The position numbers were made by a program, and so were the translations under genes. 64,000 bases of DNA from Calothrix sp. HK-06 (lineage in GTDB: Bacteria; Cyanobacteriota; Cyanobacteriia; Cyanobacteriales; Nostocaceae), in the NCBI RefSeq assembly GCF_001904745.1, contig NZ_MRCD01000001.1, positions 186,001 to 250,000 of the forward strand, in the 5' to 3' direction. Positions 43,334 to 52,100 of this stretch are shown here, piece by piece (the first letter of the stretch is position 1; each line of letters starts with the position of its first letter). The notes beneath the pieces were generated by a model. It ran no database searches, was not told the DNA's origin, and saw only the letters and a program-made list of their open reading frames with translations.

Positions 43334-44080
43334 ATGCAAAATTCTAAACTGCGTACCTTGGTGACAGATAGCAATTCTCAGTGGCTAACTGCTCCGGCTG
43401 AATTATCCTTGTTGCAAGACGAGATTCATGTTTGGCGAATGGAGCTTGACCAGCCAGAGTCTAAGTTGAAACAATTTGGCAAGCTTCTTTCTGAAGACGA
43501 ACTCGCGCGCGCTGAACGTTTGTACTTTCAACAGCACCGACAACGTTTTACAGTTGGTCGCGGTATGTTGCGAACCATATTAAGCCGTTATTTAAATGTC
43601 ACACCACAAGAAATACAGTTTGCTTATGAAGCATTTGGTAAGCCAGTACTAGCAGAACCATTTAAAGACAGTCAAATTTGGTTTAATTTATCCCATTGTC
43701 AAGGGATGGCGCTGTGTGCAGTATCTCTTAACCGACCAATTGGGATAGATTTAGAGTATATTCGACCAGTAACTGATGTTTTAGTACTTGCCCAACAATT
43801 TTTCTCAGCTTCGGAGTTCGCGGTGATGAAGTCGCTTCCTCCTAACCAAAAGCAAGAAGTATTTTTCCGTTACTGGACTTGTAAAGAAGCGTATCTTAAA
43901 GCTACTGGCGCCGGTATTTCCCAGTTACAACAAATTGAAGTTTTGCTCACTCCCAACGAAGCAAAAATCAACAATGCTTCAGATTGGAGTTTATTAGAAT
44001 TAGTGCCCGCGCGCGGTTCCGTTGCTGCTATCGCTGTACCTGGCGCCAAGGGTCATCTAAAGCGCTGGTTGTATAATTAG
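43334..44080 (+). CDS. hetI: HetI, Sfp-type 4'-phosphopantetheinyl transferase
   Basis: Transfers phosphopantetheine from CoA to the acyl carrier domains of HglE and HglB and to other carrier proteins. 248 residues with the Sfp-type motifs: FNLSHCQGMALCAVS, IGIDLEYIRPV (Mg-binding Asp/Glu) and FFRYWTCKEAYLKATGAGIS (WxxKEAxxK). Position and convergent orientation relative to hglB match the hglB-hetN-hetI end of the Anabaena locus, though hetN is absent here. In cyanobacteria this is generally the only Sfp-type enzyme and so has a broad substrate range. Confidence 0.93.
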   Translation: MQNSKLRTLVTDSNSQWLTAPAELSLLQDEIHVWRMELDQPESKLKQFGKLLSEDELARAERLYFQQHRQRFTVGRGMLRTILSRYLNVTPQEIQFAYEAFGKPVLAEPFKDSQIWFNLSHCQGMALCAVSLNRPIGIDLEYIRPVTDVLVLAQQFFSASEFAVMKSLPPNQKQEVFFRYWTCKEAYLKATGAGISQLQQIEVLLTPNEAKINNASDWSLLELVPARGSVAAIAVPGAKGHLKRWLYN

Positions 44081-44111
44081 GAGTTTATAAAAATAAGTTA
44101 GCCTACTGCAA

Positions 44112-44185
44112 TTGTGGAATGGGCATCTAAGAGTGGAATGGGCATCCTTGCCTGTTCCATATATTTAGGGCTGCCCACCCCACAA
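44112..44185. repeat. Dispersed GTGGAATGGGCATC element (copy 6, tandem)
   Basis: GTGGAATGGGCATC appears twice 18-20 bp apart, followed by CCTTGCCTGTTCC and GGGCTGCCCACCCCAC. It appears to be a locally duplicated, decayed member of the family between convergent genes. Confidence 0.65.
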
Positions 44186-44201
44186 AAAAATTCTGTCCCT
44201 T

Positions 44202-44981
44202 TTACCTTAATCCTTGCGCGCGTAAAAATGTATCCAACCAATCTTTATCTGTTTTAGACAAGCCAGGTATAGGTTCTTGATGATAGTCAATGACTAAATC
44301 GTAGCTCGCACGGTCGTATAACTCGTTTAATATATTTTGTAAATCAAGAAACGGCTCTACATCTCCTGTACGTAAAGGTAGTAAAAAAGATGGAATAGAG
44401 TTTTGTATATTAAACGCATATAAATCAGCTTGAGGACGGCGTTCACTACGACTAACTAAAATCCGATAATGGCTTTTTATGGTAGTTTCCATAATTGGTA
44501 ACGGAACTCCACCCCGTAATAAGTCTATCTCCACTAAATGCGTATTACTACTTAATACTCGCTGTCGTTTAGTTTCATAACTTGTACGTCCCTCACCTGA
44601 CCGTTTATTTTTTGGAGATAAAATTTCAATTGTGGTGACAACTTCTTTTGTTTCGACTCGTTTTACTTCTAAATATCTTTCCTTAATTTCTTCAGTAATA
44701 GGAAGCGTAACATTCGTTGGTTGAACTGCGGGTGTTGCTACGGTAGCATTAGTTGTATTGGCGCCCGTAGTTTGGCGTTGAATTGAAACATCTGGAATAC
44801 CTACAAGAATCCTATCATTAGGCGTTGATTCATAAATGCGCTCTTCAACTGCCACAAAGTACTTTGGACGTAATAGCGGTGAAAGAATATCCGCTATAGC
44901 TACAATTAGGCGCCCATGTACCCCCGACCACAAATCAGGAGTTTCAAGGTAAGGATTCATCCCTGGAAATGGTGAAGGCAT
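44202..44981 (-). CDS. DUF4058 family protein
   Basis: 259 residues. The N-terminus MPSPFPGMNPYLETPDLWSG followed by VHGRLIVAIADIL and the central EILSPKNKRSGEGRTSYETK...LVEIDLLRGG are the hallmarks of DUF4058, a family common and often multi-copy in cyanobacteria. The E..K spacing hints at a restriction-endonuclease-like fold but no function is known. It occupies part of the interval where hetN lies in Anabaena. An insertion or replacement event there is an inference. Confidence 0.85.
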   Translation of the reverse strand: MPSPFPGMNPYLETPDLWSGVHGRLIVAIADILSPLLRPKYFVAVEERIYESTPNDRILVGIPDVSIQRQTTGANTTNATVATPAVQPTNVTLPITEEIKERYLEVKRVETKEVVTTIEILSPKNKRSGEGRTSYETKRQRVLSSNTHLVEIDLLRGGVPLPIMETTIKSHYRILVSRSERRPQADLYAFNIQNSIPSFLLPLRTGDVEPFLDLQNILNELYDRASYDLVIDYHQEPIPGLSKTDKDWLDTFLRAQGLR

Positions 44982-45036
44982 AGCAGTAACCAGAATTACT
45001 ATAAATATAGTAACGAATTACCCGCTTCAAAAAATC

Positions 45037-45593
45037 ATGGTAACTCCTAAATCTACGCACTTTCGTTCTAAAAAGGATAGTAAAGCAGTTAAAGTTGCTC
45101 AAAGACTAGTTTTTATACTCTCTAGCTTCACAATTTCACTTATCCCTTCAGCTATATTTGCTGGTTCAAGTCGTCAAACTTTAGATGGTGGGACAGTAAT
45201 TATAACCTGTAACAATAACACTGGAAGGTCACAAGCTCAATTTCAATGAATCTCGTCTGTTGGAACCATTAGAACTCTTGATTTTGATTTAAGATTTAAC
45301 AATGGTGAAAACATAAATGTAACAATACCTACCCAGATAAGTTTCTTACAATCCCTAAAGACACAAATCGATTAGAAGACCTTGATTTAATAGGCGGGTT
45401 TTATCAAGACTTGCGGCAAAACTTTAGTACTAAAATACCAGGATTGAAAGTTTATTTTGTGCAATACCCAGCACCTGTATTTTTACCAATTCCCCCAGTC
45501 TCAATTCTCGTTTCCCAGGCTAAAAGTTTACCCTATGAAGATTTGCGGGCAGGAATTTTTCAAGCTACTGAGACTTTAGCCTCATGTAATTAA
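45037..45593 (+). pseudogene. Secreted-protein pseudogene with an in-frame stop and a frameshift
   Basis: The frame opens with a signal peptide-like N-terminus (VFILSSFTISLIPSAIFAGS), then hits TGA at 45247. The same frame resumes with TIRTLDFDLRFNNGENINVT, then shifts near 45330 into PDKFLTIPKDTNRLEDLDLI and GGFYQDLRQNFSTKIPGLKV to a stop at 45593. Coherent sequence on both sides of each lesion indicates a recently inactivated gene of about 185 codons. I do not recognise the family. Confidence 0.65.
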
Positions 45594-45713
45594 GCTCTAA
45601 ATACAGAACTAAAAAAGCGGGCATTATTTATATATACCCGCTTCAATCTAATTCTATGCAGTAATTGCCTGAGATTGCATTTGTGATATTTCTAAAACTC
45701 TCAATAGCTATTG

Positions 45714-45743
45714 CGTAGCGACGTTACATATAACGTCTCTACG
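45714..45743. repeat. Dispersed palindrome, GTAGxGACG family (copy 7, imperfect)
   Basis: Arms CGTAGCGACGTTA and TAACGTCTCTACG around CATA, with one C/T mismatch. It lies directly after the hglB stop codon and could end the leftward hgl transcript. Confidence 0.75.
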
Positions 45744-45764
45744 CGGGTTGTTTTTGAATGAATT

Positions 45765-47261
45765 TTAAGCCAAGCTTAAGAAACCAGATTGAATTAAGTA
45801 AGTTGCGTAAGTCATAAATAACCTTGAGTCAACTGGCGCACAAGTTATTGAACTGTCTGCAAGTGCTTTTTGTGTTGCTTCGCAGCTAATTATTGGTCGG
45901 TTTTGTTTTAAGTATAAATCGGGGATGGTAAGTTGTTTTTCTGACCAGCGCTCAAGTAGAAATGGTCGTAGTGTATATAGGGGATTGTCGGGAGAGGTTA
46001 TGTTTAGTAGCTGGTTTTGCCATTCTTGGTAAGGAACGAATTTGATGGGAATACCAAATTGGCTAATCCAGTTTACCAAGTCTTTTAACGGCGCCGGTTC
46101 AGGATGTTGTAAGTTAAATGCTTTACCAAGTGATTCTTTTTGCAGTGAGAGATAAACGATAGCTTTACTTACATAGTCTACAGGAGACATATCCATCATG
46201 TAATCGACATCTGGGAAACATCCCATTTGGATACAACCTTTTGCCATTAAATTAATAAAGTCGTCTATGTTGCCGACACCTGTTTGGCTATGTCCTGCAA
46301 TTAATGGGGGACGATGGATAGTTACGGGAAGTCCACGATCGCGCGCGACTTTGACGAGTTTTTCTGCTACCCATTTAGTTTGTGAATACCCAAGGAAAAT
46401 ACCTGAATATTCGTTAAATTCATCGTCTTCTTTGACGACTTTACCAGCGTAGAAAGGAGATTCAAAGACTGCAACACTTGAAACATAGTGCAGTGGTTTG
46501 GTTTTTATTATGCTTGCCAAGCGTATGACTTCTTGAGTACCAAGTACGTTGGCTGTTTTTAGCGCTGAATATGGATATACATAATTGAGTGTTGCTGCAC
46601 TGTGGTAAACAGCATCCATGTTTGCAGCGAGCATTTCAAACCCTTCTCGGCTAATTCCTAGTAGCGGTTGTGATAGGTCTCCCAGAATGGGTGTAATTCT
46701 GCTGTCAAAGTCTTCTAACCAGATTGCATATTTTTGTAAATTTTGTTTGATTTTATTCCTTCCTGCTGATTCATCTGCCGCGCGCACTAAGCAGTAAACG
46801 TCAGCATCTGTTTGTGTTAATAATTCATAAATTAAAAAGGCGCCTAAAAAGCCAGTACCACCTGTTAAAAATACGTTGTCTGGGTAGGATATAAAATCAC
46901 TAATGTAAGGTGAAGCTGGATAAATACGTGGGTCTAGTACTACTTCTGCTTGTAAATCTACAGTTACGCTTTGTGTTGCACTACTTGAATCTTCAGTATT
47001 TTCTTGGCAATCTTCAGCTAAACGCTCTGCTAAGGCTTCAATTGTTGGGTAGTGCCATAATAATACGGGTGATATTTCTACACCAAACACTTCTTGTGCT
47101 TGTGTAACTAATATCATGGCGCGGGATGAGTCTAAACCATAATTTTCTAAAGGTAGCTGTACATCAATTGTATTTGGCGCCACTGATAGCAACTCAGCAA
47201 GTTTCGACACCATCCATTCTTGAATACCTTCTGCGGTAAACAACTTGTTGGGAGTAACCAT
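45765..47261 (-). CDS. hglB: HglB (HetM), acyl carrier protein - thioester reductase
   Basis: 498 residues. An N-terminal ACP domain (about 10-85) with the phosphopantetheine Ser in [10 protein letters not shown] is followed by a thioester reductase domain (about 125-495): Rossmann motif [19 protein letters not shown] and SDR-type [13 protein letters not shown]. This domain pair reduces the finished chain from its thioester, releasing an aldehyde or alcohol, matching the fatty-alcohol aglycone of heterocyst glycolipids. It is the last gene of the leftward hgl series, 94 bp after the PfaD-like gene with a palindrome in the gap. The protein should be pantetheinylated by HetI. Confidence 0.93.
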   Translation of the reverse strand: MVTPNKLFTAEGIQEWMVSKLAELLSVAPNTIDVQLPLENYGLDSSRAMILVTQAQEVFGVEISPVLLWHYPTIEALAERLAEDCQENTEDSSSATQSVTVDLQAEVVLDPRIYPASPYISDFISYPDNVFLTGGTGFLGAFLIYELLTQTDADVYCLVRAADESAGRNKIKQNLQKYAIWLEDFDSRITPILGDLSQPLLGISREGFEMLAANMDAVYHSAATLNYVYPYSALKTANVLGTQEVIRLASIIKTKPLHYVSSVAVFESPFYAGKVVKEDDEFNEYSGIFLGYSQTKWVAEKLVKVARDRGLPVTIHRPPLIAGHSQTGVGNIDDFINLMAKGCIQMGCFPDVDYMMDMSPVDYVSKAIVYLSLQKESLGKAFNLQHPEPAPLKDLVNWISQFGIPIKFVPYQEWQNQLLNITSPDNPLYTLRPFLLERWSEKQLTIPDLYLKQNRPIISCEATQKALADSSITCAPVDSRLFMTYATYLIQSGFLSLA

Positions 47262-47294
47262 TTATTTGCCTCTGTTTAAAATGTTTTTTTGTTT

Positions 47295-47348
47295 TGTAGA
47301 GACGTGATTAATCCCTGCGGGAAATCCTCCGGATTACACGTCTCTACA
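47295..47348. repeat. Dispersed palindrome, TGTAGAGACGTG family with enlarged loop (copy 8)
   Basis: Outer arms TGTAGAGACGTGATTAATCC and GGATTACACGTCTCTACA flank an inner CTGCGGGAAATCCTCC hairpin. It is an extended version of the common palindrome, situated between the PfaD-like gene and hglB. Confidence 0.8.
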
Positions 47349-47355
47349 CGGATAT

Positions 47356-49020
47356 TTAATCTAAGGTGGAATTGACTGGATAGTATTGAGTGTAGGAGTC
47401 GTGGAGTTGTAGACCTTGTAGTTTTAGGCTTTGGATACGGTATAAGTAGCCTGCTCCTATCATGATATGGTTGGCTATATCGACTACATGGCGGTTTTTG
47501 ACTTCTTCTAAGTAAGAACCTCTTACCCAGTCGTTGAACCCACCCATTGCGGGACCACACCAAATTTGATAGTCTGCTTCGCGTCCTTTTTCTCCTGAGT
47601 TTGACCAGCGTGAGGATAACCCTAAGTACCAACGGAATATCAATGCCATTTTAAATTTGGGATTGTTTACTGCTTTGGCTAGTTTCTCTGGGTTACGTTG
47701 TGTTAAGTATGTAACTGTTCCTTCCCAAACTTCGGCGATACTTTTGCGGAAGACTTGCTTTTCTAGTTTTTCACGTTCGGCAAGGGGAATTTCTTCGATT
47801 GAGTTATAAGCTCTATATAGTTCATAAAGCTTTTGCGCGCGCATGGGAAACATTGTGCCGCGTTTGAGTACTTGTAGTTTGACGCCCATTTCAAACATGT
47901 CTGCTGCTGGCGCCATCATTACGTCTGCCATTTCTGCTTGTGCGAGTAGTTTTTTTGTATACTCACAACTACCTGATTCTACGCATGATTGATTGATGGA
48001 ACCTGTGACAATGTAAGCGGCGCCCATCATAAAACCTGCTAGTGCTGATTGGGGATTAGCAATTCCACCAGCTACTCCAATACGAATTGGTTGTTTGTAG
48101 TTATACTGCGCTTGAATTTCGTCGCGTAAAGCTAACATTGAAGGCAGTAAACATACTAAAGGTCTATTATCTGTATGACCACCTGAGTCTGCTTCGACGG
48201 TGATGTCATCTGCAACAGGTACTTTTTCGGCGAGTAATGCTTGATGCTCGGTAATTAAGCCTTGTTCTACTAGCTGTTTGAGTATACGTTGAGGTGCAGG
48301 TTGCAAAAATTTGCTTGCTACTTCTCGACGTGAAACTTTGGCTATGATTTTGTTTTTGATTTCAATTTCGTTATTAGTATTTAATCCTAATCCGGCTGCA
48401 CGATAATGAACTATATTAGGAGTTAAATCTAGAAATGCTGAAGCTTCAATAGTGCGTACACCGTATTTGAGGTATAACTCTACAGCGCGACGTTCAATAG
48501 AAGGTTCGTTAGGACTATGAATTAAATTAAATGCGTAAGGACCATTTGGTAATGCGGTTTGAATGGTGTTAATAGCTGCTTCTAGTCGGTCGGGAGTTAA
48601 ACCCCCGGCGCCGAATGAGGCTAGTATTTTGGCTTTACCTAATGCTATTATCATTTCTTCTGATGCAATACCACCTGCCATTGCACCAGTGCTATAAGCA
48701 TATTTGACACCGTGAAATGATAGAAAGTTGGGGTCTCCTAGGTTTGATGTGGTAGTAGGCGCCACTACTGCAAGTAATTCTACTGTTTGATCAGTGTTGT
48801 CTGTGGCGTAAGTGTAGCCATCATTTGTAACGCCTATTTTCCCCTCATGTCTAATAATATAACAAGGTTGATTTAAGCTTGAGAGTTTATTTCTAATGCT
48901 TTGAGGGTCGAACGATACGCACGAAAGTGAACCTTTCCATGTTTGGTTTTGATAAAAGGAAAAGGCGTGAAAGTTTAAGCCGTTATCGTGTAAATTTGTG
49001 ACTGTCTCTACAGTTTTCAC
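47356..49020 (-). CDS. PfaD-like flavin enoyl reductase of the heterocyst glycolipid cluster
   Basis: 554 residues of the PfaD family, the trans-acting enoyl reductase of PUFA-type polyketide synthases (2-nitropropane-dioxygenase-like TIM barrel binding FMN). Signatures are YAYSTGAMAGGIASEEMI, ILASFGAGGLTPDRLEAAI, DDITVEADSGGHTDNRPLVC, RIGVAGGIANPQSALAGFMM and GAAYIVTGSINQSCVESGSC. It would saturate the double bonds made by the HglD dehydratase. The equivalent in Anabaena sits between hglC and hglB; I believe it is the gene called hglA there but leave the symbol open. The start is GTG at 49020 with AAGGA upstream. Confidence 0.88.
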   Translation of the reverse strand: MKTVETVTNLHDNGLNFHAFSFYQNQTWKGSLSCVSFDPQSIRNKLSSLNQPCYIIRHEGKIGVTNDGYTYATDNTDQTVELLAVVAPTTTSNLGDPNFLSFHGVKYAYSTGAMAGGIASEEMIIALGKAKILASFGAGGLTPDRLEAAINTIQTALPNGPYAFNLIHSPNEPSIERRAVELYLKYGVRTIEASAFLDLTPNIVHYRAAGLGLNTNNEIEIKNKIIAKVSRREVASKFLQPAPQRILKQLVEQGLITEHQALLAEKVPVADDITVEADSGGHTDNRPLVCLLPSMLALRDEIQAQYNYKQPIRIGVAGGIANPQSALAGFMMGAAYIVTGSINQSCVESGSCEYTKKLLAQAEMADVMMAPAADMFEMGVKLQVLKRGTMFPMRAQKLYELYRAYNSIEEIPLAEREKLEKQVFRKSIAEVWEGTVTYLTQRNPEKLAKAVNNPKFKMALIFRWYLGLSSRWSNSGEKGREADYQIWCGPAMGGFNDWVRGSYLEEVKNRHVVDIANHIMIGAGYLYRIQSLKLQGLQLHDSYTQYYPVNSTLD

Positions 49021-49123
49021 GTATGTATTCCTTTGAGGTATTCAAATTGACGCAGAGGGAGAGAAAGCTTGGGAGTGTGGGAGTGTGAGAGTGTGGAAGT
49101 GTTTTTTCTCACCCTCTCACTCT

Positions 49124-52100
49124 CTATTCTTTTAATAAATTTTGAGCGCAAGCAATTTGTAATTCGATGATTTCGCTCATTTGCTTGCTAAATTGTTGTC
49201 TGGATTGTAAGAAGGCTGCGTGATTTTTGCTAAGGCTGAAGTTGTTTGTATTGAGCTTGGATAAGTGCTGCGACATGCGCTGTGTTGTAATGTTAGAAGT
49301 TAGAGTTATTTGCTCTATTTTCTCTATGGTAATGGGTTGGTTATAAGATGGTTCTGGAGCTTGTTTGCTTGCTTCAGATAACTTTTCAAATTCTATTGTG
49401 GGAGTGGAATTTAAACTGTTATTCGTAACCTTTTCCATTATGAATTCCTTTTGTGTTATTTGAGGCAATTTTGGAGGTTGGTTAGTGATGGGGTAATTTT
49501 GGAATTTTTGACGGTTTTGTGGGTCAAGAATTTTTTCGATGATGTTTTGTCCACCTGTGGTGACGGTTTTCATGGTGACTTTATTGGTTTTGGTGGTTTC
49601 TTGGCTGTAGAGGGGTTCTAGGTTGAGTTGAACTTGATGGGAGAGTAGTTTTGCTAATGCTCTAACTATGGAGGTGTGGTCATCTACTCCCCGACGGTTT
49701 AAGGGAATGGTGATGTGCGGTTTATTTTCTAATATCTTGTCTATCCAGCGTGAGCATACATTCCCTGAACCTGTTTCTAAGAAGATTTTGGCGCCGTTAT
49801 TATAGACTTGGTTAACAAGACGGGGAAAATCAAGTGGTTCGCACAAACATTTGCCAATACTTTGAGCGATTGTATCGGTGTTTAATGCTATTTCTTGGTA
49901 GCTGGCACTTGAATAGAATTTTACATTTGGTAATTGTTGCGCTGGTAGAGTGTTGAGTTTGACGATTTCTGAATACTCCGAACGCATTGCTTCGTTGTGA
50001 ATGGCATGGTTAAATGGCGCCTTAAATGCGTTACAACCAAGTGCTTTGATGGTGCGTTCTATGGCTTGGGTGTCACCTGCTATGACAACTTCTTCGGGTG
50101 TATTAATTTGTGTTAAATAAACGCGCGGTTCATTTTTGAGGTATTCGCGCACTTTATTCGGGTCTGCCATTAATAGGTAAGTACTCCAGAAACTGTCATC
50201 ATTCGCTTGGTGTACTGTGGGCATTCCCCAATATTCACGCACGGCATTTTTGGCGCCTGATACTCTATCACTAAATAATGATGAAGTGTGAAAAGCGTTG
50301 ATGCCTTTGCTAAAGTCACTCCATACTCCAGAAGATGACATCATACTTGTTTCACCCAAGCTATAACCAAATACATGCTTTGGTTTCACCTGAAATTCGT
50401 CGCACATAATTGTTGTCATTAAGCGCGCGAACCCCATATCTGTCTCGAAAATAGCTAGTGAGTCTTCGAGAAATTGCTTTTCGAGGGTTTCTAGTTGACG
50501 GGTGGTAAGTTTGTTAAGACTACGTGGAAAGACTAGTTGAGCAATATCAGCTACGAGACTATAAAGACTTTTGATTACTTTGTCTTCGTGAACATGAGGA
50601 AATAAACGGAATAAATTGCGACTAATGCCAATGTAGGAATTAATTGCAGCCGGGTAAATATAAGCTACTTCACCGTGTTTACCGAGTGGTTTAGGAGTAA
50701 AATAACTACCTAGAGGCGTTTGCCAATCTTCCCCGGATTCAAATGCTTTTTTAAGCCCTGTAAGTGCGTTGTCTATTTCTTTGCTTACTTCTACTTGGTT
50801 ACGTCCAACTATTGCAAGAGTGTAGTCTGGGTTGTTGCTGGTTTTAAAGGTTGTGAAAGTTTGACTAGCAAGTTTTGCGAGATTGATGGAATTATTGCCA
50901 ATTTCGTTTTGGAGATGATTGAGTTTTTCAAGTAAGTCGCTTGAATTACTTGCTGCAATTGGAAATAAGTAAAATGGCGTTTGTTCTAAATACTTACTTG
51001 GACGCTCTACTTGTTCGGGTTCTTCAGATAAGATTACGTGAGCATAAGTACCATCTATGCCAATACTATTAACGGCAGCAACTCGCTTTTTGACATCTTT
51101 GTTTAAAAACCAAGGACGTGATTCGGGAGCTACGTAAAAAGGACTTCCTTGCCATATAGCTTGATTTTTCACACCCGTCCATTTGGGTGTTCCAGGAATG
51201 TATCTATGATATAGACATAATGCTGTTTTGATTAAGCTGGCAATTCCCGATGCTACAAATGTATGACCAATATTAGATTTGACGCTTCCTAAAGCACAGT
51301 TTAATCCATGCTTACCACGATACGCTTGTAGTAACCCGGCAATTTCTGCTTCGTCTTCTTGTGCTACACCACTACCGTAAACTTCTACATACTCAACTTC
51401 GTTTGGTTGAACGTTAGCTATTTGTAGTGCTTGCTGTGAGACTTTGTGTACTTGTGCTGCATCTGGAGTAGTGAGACGCTTGTCTAAAATATCTGTTGTG
51501 GTGGTGTGCTGTTGGCAAAGACTAACTGCATCAATTACTGCATAAGTACGATGTTTTTCTTTACTATCATGACGCATTAGTACCACGGCGCCTGCACCTT
51601 CACCGATATTCCAACCGTTGGCTTTTTGGTCGTAGCTTAGAGTATTTGCACCTGTGTTAATTGGCGCCATCTTGCTTCTTAACAATACATGCTCTAAACC
51701 ACCAGCTAAATCAACTGCTCCTACCAATACTGCATCAACTTCCCCAGTTGTTAATAAATGCTGGGCAATCTCTAATACTTTGAACGTGGAATTTTCACCC
51801 GCAGTTATAGTAAAAGTTGGGCCCGTAAAATCCCACATAGCACTAATTCGACTTGCCATGATGTTAGATATGTAACTAACATGCTCGCTGATTTCAACTC
51901 TGTGGTGAACTGCGTCTTTAACAACTGTTTCAAGCTCATTAACTGTATCTTTATGTAAGCAAATTTCACTTGCTGCTAAACCATCTTTAACTTGCCAGTC
52001 TAAATTCCACCTTTGCTGCAACTGATGCACAGAATATTCGGTTTCCGTGGCAATTAACACCGCAACATTGGCGCCTTCAGAGATTTTCGCATCTTGTAAC

